From positions 10,592,501-10,656,500 of the forward strand of contig NZ_CP080519.1 in NCBI RefSeq assembly GCF_019468465.1: a DNA stretch of 64,000 nucleotides. Reading direction: 5' to 3'. This DNA comes from Amycolatopsis sp. DSM 110486. GTDB taxonomy: Bacteria > Actinomycetota > Actinomycetes > Mycobacteriales > Pseudonocardiaceae. This document shows, one piece after another, positions 27,294 to 36,114 of the stretch (the first letter of the stretch is position 1; the number at the start of each line of letters is the position of its first letter). Both the position numbers and the translations under genes were made by a program. Below the pieces are notes generated by a model. The model was given only the letters and a program-made list of their open reading frames with translations. It was not told where the DNA came from and made no database searches.

Positions 27294-28436
27294 ATGGCCG
27301 GACTTTCCCGTCGCACGTTCCTCGGCGCCGCCGGCGCCGCCGGACTCGGCACCGTGCTCAGCACCCAGCTCGCGAGCGCCGCACCCGTCGCGTGCCCGCG
27401 AGACGCGGGAACCACCGCGTACGTCGGCAGCTACACCAGCACCCCACCGGCCGGACACGGCCTCGACGTCACAGGCCGCACGGGCACCGCGCCGGCGCTC
27501 ACCCCGGTACGCACCGTCGCGGGCGTGCCCGACGCGTCGTGGTTCGACCGCAGCCGCGACGGCCGCACCCTCTACGTGACCAACGAGGGCGACCCGAACG
27601 GCGCGATCTCCGCGCTCGACGTCACCACGGCGACGAGCCCGAGGCTGCTCAACTCCGTGTCGTCGAAGGGCAGCGCGCCCACGCACCTGTCGGTGCACAG
27701 CAGCCAGAAGTACGTGCTGGCGGCCAACTACGGCTCGGGCAGCGTGGTCGTGCTGCCGATCCTGGCGGGCGGCAAGCTCGGCCCGGCCACCGACGTGCAG
27801 CAGCACACCGGGGCCGAGCGCGACGCGCACGCGCACCAGGTGGTGAACGACCCGACCGGCCAGTGGGTGCTGTCGGTCGACCTCGGCGCCGACTCGGTCT
27901 ACGTGTACTCGCTCGACACCGGCAGCGGGAAACTCGCGCTGCACCAGCAGGTCGAGCTCCCCTCCGGCGCGGGACCCCGGCACCTGGCGTTCCACCCGAA
28001 CGGCCGCTACGCCTACCTCGCGCAGGAGCTGCGGCCGGAGATCACCGTGCTGTCCTGGGACGCGGCGGCGGGCAAGCTCACGCCGCTCGCGGTCGTCCCG
28101 GCGGTGCCGGCCGGCAGTACCGGCGACCTGTTCCCCGGTGAGATCGCCGTGTCGAAGGACGCGAAGTTCGTCTACGCGACCGTGCGCGGTCCGAACACGA
28201 TCGCCACGTTCTCGGTCTCCGGCGGCGGCACCACGCTGAAGCTGATGTCCGGTGTGGACACCGGGGGCAACTGGCCGCGCCACCTCGCGCTCTCGCCCGA
28301 CGAGCGCTGGTTCTACGTGTCCAACCAGCGTTCGGGCACCGTCACCTGGCTGCCGCGCGACCCGGCCACGGGCCTACCCGGCGCGGTCGCCGGCTCGCTG
28401 GCCGTGCCGTCGGCCAACTCCGTTTTCTTCGCCTGA
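27294..28436 (+). CDS. Tat-exported seven-bladed beta-propeller lactonase (YbhE/Pgl type)
   Basis: 380 aa. A twin-arginine signal (SRRTFLGAAGAAGLG, cleavage near LASAAP) precedes a lactonase propeller with repeats such as TLYVTNEGDP, YVLAANYGSGSVVVLP, HAHQVVNDPTGQWVLSVDLGADSVYVY, GPRHLAFHPNGRYAYLAQEL and FPGEIAVSKDAKFVYATVRG, and a WPRHLALSPDERWFYVSNQ closing blade. Cytoplasmic 6-phosphogluconolactonases lack the export signal, so this one works outside the membrane. The ATG at 27294 has GGGAG 8 nt upstream, 38 bp after gntP. It could open sugar 1,5-lactones, such as those left by C1-oxidising chitin enzymes, to the aldonates that GntP or the ABC system imports. Confidence 0.85.
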   Translation: MAGLSRRTFLGAAGAAGLGTVLSTQLASAAPVACPRDAGTTAYVGSYTSTPPAGHGLDVTGRTGTAPALTPVRTVAGVPDASWFDRSRDGRTLYVTNEGDPNGAISALDVTTATSPRLLNSVSSKGSAPTHLSVHSSQKYVLAANYGSGSVVVLPILAGGKLGPATDVQQHTGAERDAHAHQVVNDPTGQWVLSVDLGADSVYVYSLDTGSGKLALHQQVELPSGAGPRHLAFHPNGRYAYLAQELRPEITVLSWDAAAGKLTPLAVVPAVPAGSTGDLFPGEIAVSKDAKFVYATVRGPNTIATFSVSGGGTTLKLMSGVDTGGNWPRHLALSPDERWFYVSNQRSGTVTWLPRDPATGLPGAVAGSLAVPSANSVFFA

Positions 28437-28445
28437 CCCGGCGTT

Positions 28446-28485
28446 GCCCGCAGGCGGCGGACCGACCGGTCCGTCGCCTGCGGGC
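28446..28485 (+). terminator. Long hairpin between the lactonase and ABC transporter genes
   Basis: An 18-bp stem with one G-T pair (28446-28463 with 28468-28485) around a 4-nt loop starts 9 bp after the lactonase stop and ends 22 bp before the ABC lipoprotein ATG. It may terminate, attenuate, or stabilise the upstream transcript. Confidence 0.7.
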
Positions 28486-28507
28486 CCTACCCTCTGGGAG
28501 CTCAACG

Positions 28508-29800
28508 ATGAGAGTGCGTCGTCCGTCCACCGTCATCAGTGTCGCCGCGGCGCTGGCCCTCCTGGCCGGCTGCGCACCCACGCAGTCCGCCCCGGCCGCG
28601 GCCGGCGGGGACGACCAGACCGGCACCCTGCGGGTGTGGCTGTTCGACGAGGCCAGCCGCGCGCCCAAGGAAGCGGCGGTGAAGGAGGCCATCACCGAGT
28701 TCAAGGCCGCGCACGCCGGCGTGGACGTCGACGTGCAGTGGGTGCCGGTCGAGGGCCGCGCCGACAAGTTCTCCGGCGCCTTCAACGACCCGTCGAACGC
28801 CCCGGATGTCGCCGAGTTCGGCAACACCGATGTGGCGAGCTACGCCCAGACCGGCGCGCTCAGCGACCTCACGGGCGACATCTCGTCGTGGAGCGAGGGC
28901 AAGGACCTGCTGCCCTCGGTGCTCGACACCGCGAAGTCGGGCGGCAAGACCTACGGCCTGCCCTGGTACACCGGCATCCGCGCTCTCTACTACCGGACCG
29001 ACGTGTTCACCGAGCTGGGCCTCAAGCCGCCGGCCACCCTCGCGGAGCTGACCGACGACGCCCGCAAGATCCACGCCGCCAAGCCCGACCTCTACGGCAT
29101 CTCGACCGGCGGCAAGTACACCTACGCGCTCCTGCCGTTCGTCTGGGCCAACGGTGGTGACGTGGCCAAGTCCGACGGTGGCAAGTGGACGTCCACTGTG
29201 GAATCCGCTCAGGCGAAGGCCGGCATCACCGCGTACGCGAACCTGCTCAAGGACGACATCTGCCCGCCCGCCGCGTGCGCGAACCTCACCGGCACGCAGA
29301 GCGTGACCGCGTTCGCCGGCGGCAAGGCCGGGATGACCATCGGCGGTGACTTCAACCGCAAGGCCGTGGAGCAGGGCGCGGTGAAGGGCAAGTACGCCGT
29401 GGTCCCGCTGCCGGGCACCACCCCGGGCTCGGTCGCGCCCGCGTTCGCCGGCGGCAACCTGCTGGGTGTGTTCGGCGCGAGCAAGCGCCACGGGCTCGCC
29501 GTGCAGTTCGCGGAGCTGCTGGCCGGGGCGAAGTACCAGGAGAAGATGTACAACGCCATGGGCAACCTGCCCACGCTGGAGAGCGTGCAGAAGAAGCTCG
29601 CGGCGAGCGACCCGACGCTCAAGCCGTTCGTGGACACCCTCGCCGCCGGCACGAAGTTCGTGCCGAGCACGCCCGGCTGGTCGAAGATCGACAGCCAGAA
29701 CGTGCTGCCCACCGCCGTCCAGCAGATCGCGACCGGCGGCAAGGACGTGGACGGGGCGCTCGCCGACGCCACGGCGGCGATGAACAAGAACTTCGGCTGA
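28508..29800 (+). CDS. Sugar ABC transporter substrate-binding lipoprotein
   Basis: 430-aa family 1 (MalE-like) binding protein. The signal peptide ends in lipobox LLAGC with lipidated Cys22. The mature protein shows RVWLFDEASRAPKEAAVKEAITEFKAAH, APDVAEFGNTDVASYAQTG, YGLPWYTGIRALYYRTDVFTELGLKPP, and a C-terminal MGNLPTLESVQKK helix. The ATG at 28508 has a GGGAG SD. Two permease genes and a GH20 hexosaminidase follow directly, so N-acetylglucosamine oligosaccharides or their C1-oxidised forms are the likely cargo. Confidence 0.9.
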   Translation: MRVRRPSTVISVAAALALLAGCAPTQSAPAAAGGDDQTGTLRVWLFDEASRAPKEAAVKEAITEFKAAHAGVDVDVQWVPVEGRADKFSGAFNDPSNAPDVAEFGNTDVASYAQTGALSDLTGDISSWSEGKDLLPSVLDTAKSGGKTYGLPWYTGIRALYYRTDVFTELGLKPPATLAELTDDARKIHAAKPDLYGISTGGKYTYALLPFVWANGGDVAKSDGGKWTSTVESAQAKAGITAYANLLKDDICPPAACANLTGTQSVTAFAGGKAGMTIGGDFNRKAVEQGAVKGKYAVVPLPGTTPGSVAPAFAGGNLLGVFGASKRHGLAVQFAELLAGAKYQEKMYNAMGNLPTLESVQKKLAASDPTLKPFVDTLAAGTKFVPSTPGWSKIDSQNVLPTAVQQIATGGKDVDGALADATAAMNKNFG

Positions 29801-30756
29801 TGGTCACCCAGCAGCTGCCCGTCTCCGTCCCGGCTCCGGTCGCGCCCCGACGCGCGCGCCGGCGCCGGGACGGCCGGGCGGCCCTGATGTACCTGCTGCC
29901 CGCGGGCATCCTGCTCGCGGCGCTGCTGGTGTACCCGATCTACCAGCTGGTGCTGATCTCGTTCTACGACTACGGGCAGCCCCAGGCCGCGGGCGCGGCG
30001 CCGCTGGTGTTCCTCGGTTTCGACAACTACGCGGCGCTCCTCCAGGACGTGCAGTTCTGGACGGTGCTCGCGAAGACCGTCGGGTTCGCCGCCGCGTGCG
30101 TGATCGGCAGCCTCGTGGTCGGCACGGCGCTGGCGGTGCTGGCGTCGAGGGTGCGCGCGGTGCCGCGCACGCTGCTGTTCCTCGCGGCGCTCGGCGCGTG
30201 GTCGACGCCCGCGATCGCCGGCTCGTACGTGTGGCTGTTTCTCTTCGACACCGACTTCGGTCTCGTGAACGAGGTGCTCTCGGGCATCGGCTTCACGGGT
30301 ATGGCGCACCACTCCTGGACGTTCGGCACCTTCGGCGCGTTCGGGCTCGTGGCGGCCGAGGTGGTCTGGTGCTCGTTCCCGTTCGTGCTGGTCACGATGT
30401 ACGCCGGGATCAAGGCGATCCCGGAGGAGGTCCTCGAGGCCGCGTCGCTCGACGGCGCGTCGATGTGGCGCAGCACGTGGACGGTCGTGCTGCCGATGGT
30501 GCGGCCGCTGCTGATGATCGCGACGATCCAGTCGATCATCTGGGACTTCAAGGTGTTCACGCAGATCTACGTGATGACCAACGGCGGCGGCGTGGCGGGG
30601 CGCAACCTCGTGCTCAACGTCTACGCCTACCAGCAGGCCTTCGCCGGGCAGGAGTACGGCCTCGGCTCGGCGATCGGAGTCGTGATGACGGTGCTGCTCC
30701 TGTCGATCACCGGGCTGTACGTCCGGTCCCAGCGCCGGAGCACCGCATGGCTGTGA
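29800..30756 (+). CDS. ABC sugar permease (MalF type)
   Basis: 318-aa membrane component with six predicted TM segments after a basic N-terminus (APRRARRRRDGRAALMYLLPAGI). The EAA loop reads EEVLEAASLDGASMWRSTWTVVLPMVRP, the contact point for the ATPase. The ATG shares its A with the stop of the binding-protein gene. No ATPase is encoded here; many actinobacterial sugar systems share a single MsiK-type ATPase encoded elsewhere. Confidence 0.92.
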   Translation: MVTQQLPVSVPAPVAPRRARRRRDGRAALMYLLPAGILLAALLVYPIYQLVLISFYDYGQPQAAGAAPLVFLGFDNYAALLQDVQFWTVLAKTVGFAAACVIGSLVVGTALAVLASRVRAVPRTLLFLAALGAWSTPAIAGSYVWLFLFDTDFGLVNEVLSGIGFTGMAHHSWTFGTFGAFGLVAAEVVWCSFPFVLVTMYAGIKAIPEEVLEAASLDGASMWRSTWTVVLPMVRPLLMIATIQSIIWDFKVFTQIYVMTNGGGVAGRNLVLNVYAYQQAFAGQEYGLGSAIGVVMTVLLLSITGLYVRSQRRSTAWL

Positions 30757-31640
30757 TCAGTGCGCGGTCCTCCTCGAAAACCACGGGCCACCGCCGGGTG
30801 CGTCGGCCGGGCCGGCTCGTCGCGGAGATCATCACGGTCGTGGTGGCCGGGATCGTGGCGTTCCCGCTCTACTGGATGGTGCTCTCGGCGTTCAAGCCGG
30901 CGGGTGAGATCCAGACGGCCGACCCGAAACCGTGGACGCTCGCACCTTCGCTCGACAGCTTCCAGCGGGTGCTCACCGTGTCGGGCTTCGGCCGGTTCTT
31001 CGTGAACAGCCTGGTGGTCGCGCTCGCCGTGGTGGTGCTGTCGCTGCTGCTGTCCTTCCTGTCCGCGGTCGCGCTCACGCGGTTCCGCTTCCGCGGGCGC
31101 ACGGTGCTGCTGGTGATGATCCTCGTGGCGCAGATGGTGCCGGTGGAGGCACTGACGATCCCGCTGTTCTTCCTGATGCGCCAGATCGGCGCGGTCGCGC
31201 CGGCGTTCGGGCTCAACGAGCTGGGCTCGCTCGTGCTGGTGCACCTGGCGTTCAGCCTGCCGTTCGCGATCTGGATGCTGCGCGGGTTCGTCGCGGCGGT
31301 GCCGGCGGAGCTGGAGGAAGCGGCGAAGCTGGACGGCGCGTCACGGATGCGCTTCACCTGGCAGATCCTGTTCCCGCTGGTGGCGCCCGGCTTGGTCGCC
31401 GTGAGCGTGCTGGCGTTCATCCACGCGTGGAACGACTTCCTGTTCGCGAAGACGTTCATCATCTCCAAGACCGAGAACCAGACGCTGCCGCAGGCGATCC
31501 TGGTGTTCTTCAAACCGGAGGAGACCGACTGGGGCGCGGTGATGGCGTCGTCCACCCTCATGACGATCCCGGTGCTGGTGTTCTTCGTGCTGGTGCAACG
31601 CCGGCTCGTCTCCGGGATGTCCGGCGCGGTGAAAGGCTGA
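30747..31640 (+). CDS. ABC sugar permease (MalG type)
   Basis: 297 aa with six TM segments, and EAA loop ELEEAAKLDGASRMRFTWQILFPLVAPG. The segment NDFLFAKTFIISKTENQTLPQAI matches the C-terminal half of MalG-like permeases. It overlaps the preceding permease gene by 10 bp and lies 2 bp before the hexosaminidase gene. Confidence 0.92.
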   Translation: MAVISARSSSKTTGHRRVRRPGRLVAEIITVVVAGIVAFPLYWMVLSAFKPAGEIQTADPKPWTLAPSLDSFQRVLTVSGFGRFFVNSLVVALAVVVLSLLLSFLSAVALTRFRFRGRTVLLVMILVAQMVPVEALTIPLFFLMRQIGAVAPAFGLNELGSLVLVHLAFSLPFAIWMLRGFVAAVPAELEEAAKLDGASRMRFTWQILFPLVAPGLVAVSVLAFIHAWNDFLFAKTFIISKTENQTLPQAILVFFKPEETDWGAVMASSTLMTIPVLVFFVLVQRRLVSGMSGAVKG

Positions 31641-31642
31641 TC

Positions 31643-33031
31643 ATGCCCGGGTTCGACACTCTGCTCCCCCGTCCCGTCTCCGTCACGGAGGTCCCGGGCG
31701 CGTGCCCGTGGCCGGCGCCGGTCACCGTGCGGCCGGCGCCGGAGCTGCCCGCCGAGGGCTACCGCCTGACGATCACGCCGCGCGGCGTCACGCTGGCGGT
31801 CGCCGACGCGGCGGGCGAGGTGTACGGCCGGCAGACGCTGCGCCAGCTCGCCGGGCCGGACGCGTTCCGGGCGGCGTCGATCCGCACTGGGCTGACGCTG
31901 CCGTGCGGCGTGGTGGACGACCACCCGCGGTTCGGGTGGCGCGGCTGCCTGCTCGACGTGGCGCGGCACTTCCGCACGAAGGCCGAGGTGCTGCGGTTCG
32001 TCGACCTGCTGGCGGCGCACAAGCTCAACGTGCTGAACCTGCACCTGACCGACGACCAGGGCTGGCGGATCGAGGTGCCGCGGTTCCCGCGGCTGACCTC
32101 GGTCGGCGGCTGGCGGCGTTCGTCGATGGTCGGGCGCCACGACGGCCCCGAGCGCGACGGCCGTCCCCACGGCGGGTTCTACACCACCGACGACCTGCGG
32201 GAGATCGTCGCGTACGCGGCTTCGCGGGCCGTGACGGTGGTGCCGGAGATCGACGTGCCGGGCCACGCCCGCGCGGCCATCGCCGCGTACCCGAAGCTCG
32301 GCCCCGATCCCGACGCGGACTGGGAGGTGTGGACGTCCTGGGGCATCAGCACCTCGCTGCTGGATCCTTCGGAGTCCACTTTGGACTTCTTCCGCACCGT
32401 GTTCGACCACGTGCTGGACATCTTCCCCTCGCCGGTCATCGGCCTCGGCGGCGACGAGGTGCCGGGCGCGACCGAGGCCCACGGCCGGTTCGTCCGCGAG
32501 ATCGCCGCGCACCTGGCTTCGCGCGGCCGGCAGGCGCTCGGCTGGGACGAGGTGCTCGACATCGACGACCTCCCGCCCATGGTGATCGGCGCCTGGCAGG
32601 ACGAGGCGCGCGGCGAGCTAGCCGCGTCGCGGGGTCACGACGTGGTGCTCTCCCCGGAAGACCGCGTGTACCTCGACCACCGCCAGTCCGCCCACCCGGA
32701 CGAGCCCATCGCCGTCGGCTACCTGCGCACGCTGGAGGACGTCTACACATACGAACCGGCGTTGACCGGTCCCCGCCTGCGCGGCGCCCAGGCCCAGGTC
32801 TGGACCGAACACCTCGACACCGCCCGGCGCGTGGACTACGCGGCTTTCCCCCGGCTGAGTGCGTTCGCGGAGCTGGCGTGGAGCACCGGCCCCCGCGACT
32901 TCGCCGAGTTTCTGCCGCGGCTGCAAGAGCACCACCTGCCGCGGCTCGACGCGCTGGGGGTGGAGTACCGGCCGCTCGACGGGCCGCACCCGTGGCAGAC
33001 CCGGCCAGGCGTGCCGGGGCGGCCGCGCTGA
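31643..33031 (+). CDS. Cytoplasmic GH20 beta-N-acetylhexosaminidase
   Basis: 462 aa. A short N-terminal GH20b-like domain (to about 95) precedes the TIM barrel: RGCLLDVARHFRTKAEVLRFVDLLAAHKLNVLNLHLTDDQGWRIEV, VVPEIDVPGHARA, then the catalytic Asp271-Glu272 in VIGLGGDEVPG, where Asp orients the 2-acetamido group and Glu is the acid. A conserved Trp in AQAQVWTEHLD lines the subsite. There is no signal peptide, so it works on imported saccharides, releasing GlcNAc from chitobiose or from GlcNAc-GlcNAc-aldonate. It is the last gene of the ABC operon. Confidence 0.92.
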   Translation: MPGFDTLLPRPVSVTEVPGACPWPAPVTVRPAPELPAEGYRLTITPRGVTLAVADAAGEVYGRQTLRQLAGPDAFRAASIRTGLTLPCGVVDDHPRFGWRGCLLDVARHFRTKAEVLRFVDLLAAHKLNVLNLHLTDDQGWRIEVPRFPRLTSVGGWRRSSMVGRHDGPERDGRPHGGFYTTDDLREIVAYAASRAVTVVPEIDVPGHARAAIAAYPKLGPDPDADWEVWTSWGISTSLLDPSESTLDFFRTVFDHVLDIFPSPVIGLGGDEVPGATEAHGRFVREIAAHLASRGRQALGWDEVLDIDDLPPMVIGAWQDEARGELAASRGHDVVLSPEDRVYLDHRQSAHPDEPIAVGYLRTLEDVYTYEPALTGPRLRGAQAQVWTEHLDTARRVDYAAFPRLSAFAELAWSTGPRDFAEFLPRLQEHHLPRLDALGVEYRPLDGPHPWQTRPGVPGRPR

Positions 33032-33034
33032 GTC

Positions 33035-33463
33035 CTAGCGCCGCCCGCGGTCCGGCCTGACCACGTGCGGCCCGGGCTTCCCGTCCGGCAGCGCGCTCAC
33101 CGGACGGACACCCGTGGCCCACCACCAGAACGCCGCTCCGACCACCGCCACCAGCAACCCGCCCACCATCAGGACGACGGCGAGCCACACAACCGACGCC
33201 GACAGCGCGGCCATGCCCCCGACCACGGCCAGCACCCCGGCAAAATACACCAGCGCCCACGCCAGCAGCGACTGTCGCACCTTCCGGGCGGCCGCGACAC
33301 GCAGCCGGAGTTCGGCGCCGCACCAACCGCAGACGGCTGTCGCCGAGGTGTACCCGGTCGCGGGGCGCCGGACGGTGAGCGGCGAGGTACGTTCGCCGCC
33401 TTCGGTGCTCCGCTCGTGCGCGAGGTGCCGCAGTCGCAGCCGTGGGCGCGGGTCTCGCTCCAC
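33035..33463 (-). CDS. Small two-TM membrane protein with a CxxC motif
   Basis: 142 aa, function not recognised. An Arg-rich N-terminus (DPRPRLRLRHLAHERS) leads to AVCGWCGAELRLR, a half zinc-ribbon or redox CxxC. Two membrane spans follow, roughly residues 68-92 (WALVYFAGVLAVVGGMAALSA) and 95-120, ending in a cytosolic tail. The GTG start at 33463 has AAGGGG 7 nt upstream; longer frames lack an SD. It is convergent with the hexosaminidase gene, 3 bp apart. The 200 bp upstream hold no gene. Confidence 0.6.
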   Translation of the reverse strand: MERDPRPRLRLRHLAHERSTEGGERTSPLTVRRPATGYTSATAVCGWCGAELRLRVAAARKVRQSLLAWALVYFAGVLAVVGGMAALSASVVWLAVVLMVGGLLVAVVGAAFWWWATGVRPVSALPDGKPGPHVVRPDRGRR

Positions 33464-33664
33464 CGGTTTCCCCTTCGTCGGGCTGGTTCGCGGCGACCGT
33501 ACCGCGCGCCCTGCCGAGCTGTGTAGAGCGTTATACAGAACAGTGAGCGAACAACCATCCGGGTGAAACCGGGCGATTCGCCCCACGCATCCGGGTGCGA
33601 CCAAGCAGCAGCTGACCCGCGGCGTTGAGCGCGGCTCGTTTTGACGGCAGCGGCCCGTACGGCG

Positions 33665-34333
33665 CTAAGCCGGGCCGTGGCGGTACCAGACCTCGGGCCG
33701 GCCGACCTGGCCGTAGCGGGGCTCGCGGTGGGCCAAGCCGTTGTCCGCCAAGTACTCCAGGTAGCGGCGGGCCGTGACGCGCGAAGCGCCGATCGCGCTC
33801 GCCGCGCCGGCGGCGGAGAGTCCTTCGGAGGTGGCGGCGAGGGCGGCGGTGATGGCTTCGAGCGTCTCGGCGCTCATGCCCTTCGGCAGGGCGTGCTGCT
33901 CGCTCGTGCGCAGCGTGGCGAGCGCGCGGTCGATCTCGGCCTGGCCGGTGACCTCGCCCGAAGCCTGGTGGAACTCGGCGTAGCGCTCGAGCTTTTCCCG
34001 CAGCGAAGCGAAAGTAAACGGTTTCAGCAGGTACTGCACCACGCCCACCGACACCGCCGCCTTCACCAGCGCGAGGTCGCGCGCCGAGGTCACCGCGATG
34101 ACGTCGATGGGCAGGCCGGCCGCGCGCAGGGAGCGGCACACGGCGAGGCCGTGGGTGTCGGGCAGGTAGAAGTCGAGCAGCACGAGGTCGACGGGTTCGC
34201 GTTCGCAGAAGCGCAGCGCGTCGCCGCCGGAGTGGACCACGCCGGCGACGCTGAAGCCGGGCAAGCGCTCCACGTAGAGCCGGTGGGCCTCGGCGGCCAC
34301 GGGCTCGTCCTCCACCACCAGCACGCGGATCAC
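33665..34333 (-). CDS. CitB/DctR-type response regulator
   Basis: 222 aa. The receiver domain has phosphoacceptor Asp54 in LVLLDFYLPD, acidic pocket EDE at 8-10 and Lys104 in YLLKPF. The C-terminal HTH is of the CitB class (GLSAAGAASAIGASRVTARRYLEYLADNGLA). The GTG at 34333 overlaps the kinase stop. With the kinase and the adjacent DctA gene it should control C4-dicarboxylate uptake. Confidence 0.92.
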   Translation of the reverse strand: MIRVLVVEDEPVAAEAHRLYVERLPGFSVAGVVHSGGDALRFCEREPVDLVLLDFYLPDTHGLAVCRSLRAAGLPIDVIAVTSARDLALVKAAVSVGVVQYLLKPFTFASLREKLERYAEFHQASGEVTGQAEIDRALATLRTSEQHALPKGMSAETLEAITAALAATSEGLSAAGAASAIGASRVTARRYLEYLADNGLAHREPRYGQVGRPEVWYRHGPA

Positions 34334-35934
34334 CGCAGCGCCTCCTGCCTCGGCAACCGGACCGTGAACACCGCACCGCCGTCCCGGCCGACGTCCACGC
34401 CGCCGCCGTAGCGGCGCACGGCCTGGACCACCAGCGCGAGCCCGAGCCCGTGGCCCTCGCCCGCCTTCGTGGACCAGCCGCGGCGGAACATGTCCTCCAC
34501 AGCTTCCTCCGGTACGCCCGGGCCGTTGTCGGCGACCCGCAGCAGCAGCCCGTCCTCGTCGGTCCGCGCGGTCACAACCACGGCGGGCCGGCCGCTCGCC
34601 CCGCGCGCGGCGGCGTCGATGCCGTTGTCGACGAGGTTGCCCAGGATCGTCACGAGGTCCCGGCCGACGATCTCCGGGCCGAGGTCCTCGATCACCGTGT
34701 CAGGGGTGATCGTGAACTCGACGCCGCGTTCGCTGGCTTCCGCGGCCTTGCCGAGCAACAGGGCCGCCAGCACGGGCTCGGACACCGCGCTCATCACGCG
34801 GTCGGTGAGCTCCTGGGCCAGGACGAGCTCGGCCGTCGCGAACTCCACCGCGTCCTCGGGCCGGCCGAGCTCCACCAGGGAAACGACGGTGTGCAGCCGG
34901 TTCGCCGCCTCGTGCGCCTGCGACCGCAGCGCCTCCGCGAGGCTGCGGGCAGTGGTGAGCTCGCCCGTCAGCGTCTGCAGTTCCGTGTGGTCGCGCAGGA
35001 TCACCACGGTGCCCTGCGCGCGTCCGCCGGAGCGCACAACAGTGGTACTCACCACCAGCACGCGCGTGTCGGTGAGGTGCAGCTCCTCGGTGCGCGTCTC
35101 GGCGGACACGAACGCGGCCACCAGTTCCGGCGGCAGCCCCAGCTCGACCAGCGGCTGCCCGACCGGATCCGCGGTCAGGCCCAGGAGCGTGCGCGCACCG
35201 TCGTTGCACAGGCCGACGCGGCCGTCGCGCCCGACCAGCAGCACGCCCTCGCGCACGGAATGCAGCACCGCTTCGTGGTACTCGAACAGGTTGCTGAGCT
35301 CGCCGGGCGCGATCCCGCGCGTCTGCCGCTTGAGCCGGGCGCTCACGAGCCAGCCGCCGCACGCGCCGACGAGCAGCACCGCGGCCGCGACGCCGGCGAG
35401 CGGCCATACGCGATCGCGCAGCTCGGCGGAGATCGCGGCGATCGTGATGCCCACCGCCACGAGGGCGACGACGCGGTGGTTCGCGTCGAACACCGGCACC
35501 ACGGCCCGGACCGAAGGCCCGAGCGAACCCGTGTAGGTCTCGGTCACCACACCACCCTGCTGGGCGGCGGCGATGTGGCCGAGGAACGGCTGCCCGATCA
35601 ACGCCGGGTTCGGGTGGGTGTAGCGGATCCCCTGCGGGGTCATGATCGTGACGAAGTCGACCTCGGCGTCGGTCTGCACCCGCACCGCGTAGGGCTGCAG
35701 CACGGCCGTCGGGTCCGGTGTGGACACCGCTCGGGTCACACTCGGCGAGTCGGCGATCGCGTGGGCGACCGCCAGCGACTGGTCGCGCGCCCGGTCGGTC
35801 GTCGTGTGGCCGGCGTCGAGGTACGCGATGGTGATCCCGCCGCCCACGAGCACCAGCAGCACCGCCAGCTGGAGCACCAGCAGCTGGCGGGCGAGGCTCC
35901 AGCGGCTCGTCCGGGTCCGGGTGGGGGCAGGCAC
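34330..35934 (-). CDS. CitA/DcuS-type sensor histidine kinase
   Basis: 534 aa. TM1 (about 18-39), a periplasmic Cache/PAS sensor (about 40-175: TPQGIRYTHPNPALIGQPF, the citrate/dicarboxylate-sensor signature), TM2 (about 177-197), a cytoplasmic PAS (about 215-320), phosphoacceptor His341 in RSQAHEAANRLHTVVSLVELG, and an HATPase domain with LGNLVDNGIDAA, DNGPGVPEE and GEGHGLGLALV. The GTG at 35934 was chosen because it just precedes TM1 with the usual short basic N-terminus. It senses external di- or tricarboxylates and is divergent from dctA. Confidence 0.92.
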   Translation of the reverse strand: MPAPTRTRTSRWSLARQLLVLQLAVLLVLVGGGITIAYLDAGHTTTDRARDQSLAVAHAIADSPSVTRAVSTPDPTAVLQPYAVRVQTDAEVDFVTIMTPQGIRYTHPNPALIGQPFLGHIAAAQQGGVVTETYTGSLGPSVRAVVPVFDANHRVVALVAVGITIAAISAELRDRVWPLAGVAAAVLLVGACGGWLVSARLKRQTRGIAPGELSNLFEYHEAVLHSVREGVLLVGRDGRVGLCNDGARTLLGLTADPVGQPLVELGLPPELVAAFVSAETRTEELHLTDTRVLVVSTTVVRSGGRAQGTVVILRDHTELQTLTGELTTARSLAEALRSQAHEAANRLHTVVSLVELGRPEDAVEFATAELVLAQELTDRVMSAVSEPVLAALLLGKAAEASERGVEFTITPDTVIEDLGPEIVGRDLVTILGNLVDNGIDAAARGASGRPAVVVTARTDEDGLLLRVADNGPGVPEEAVEDMFRRGWSTKAGEGHGLGLALVVQAVRRYGGGVDVGRDGGAVFTVRLPRQEALR

Positions 35935-36047
35935 GTGCTCATACCAGCACACGCGGGCGCGGGGCAACACCCGGGTGGTGCCACGACCCTCGTGTACCAC
36001 CGTCCGAACCGGACTGGACCTATCGTGCGAACTCAATGAACACAACG

Positions 36048-36077
36048 GTGACGCTGGTCATATCCTCCCCGCATAGT
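36048..36077 (+). promoter_or_regulatory. Candidate dctA promoter
   Basis: GTGACG (36048-36053) and CATAGT (36072-36077), 18 bp apart, lie 37 bp upstream of the dctA start in the 180-bp space shared with the kinase gene. Confidence 0.4.
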
Positions 36078-36114
36078 GACCGGCGTTCCACCCATTCCCC
36101 TACTGGAGGCAACG

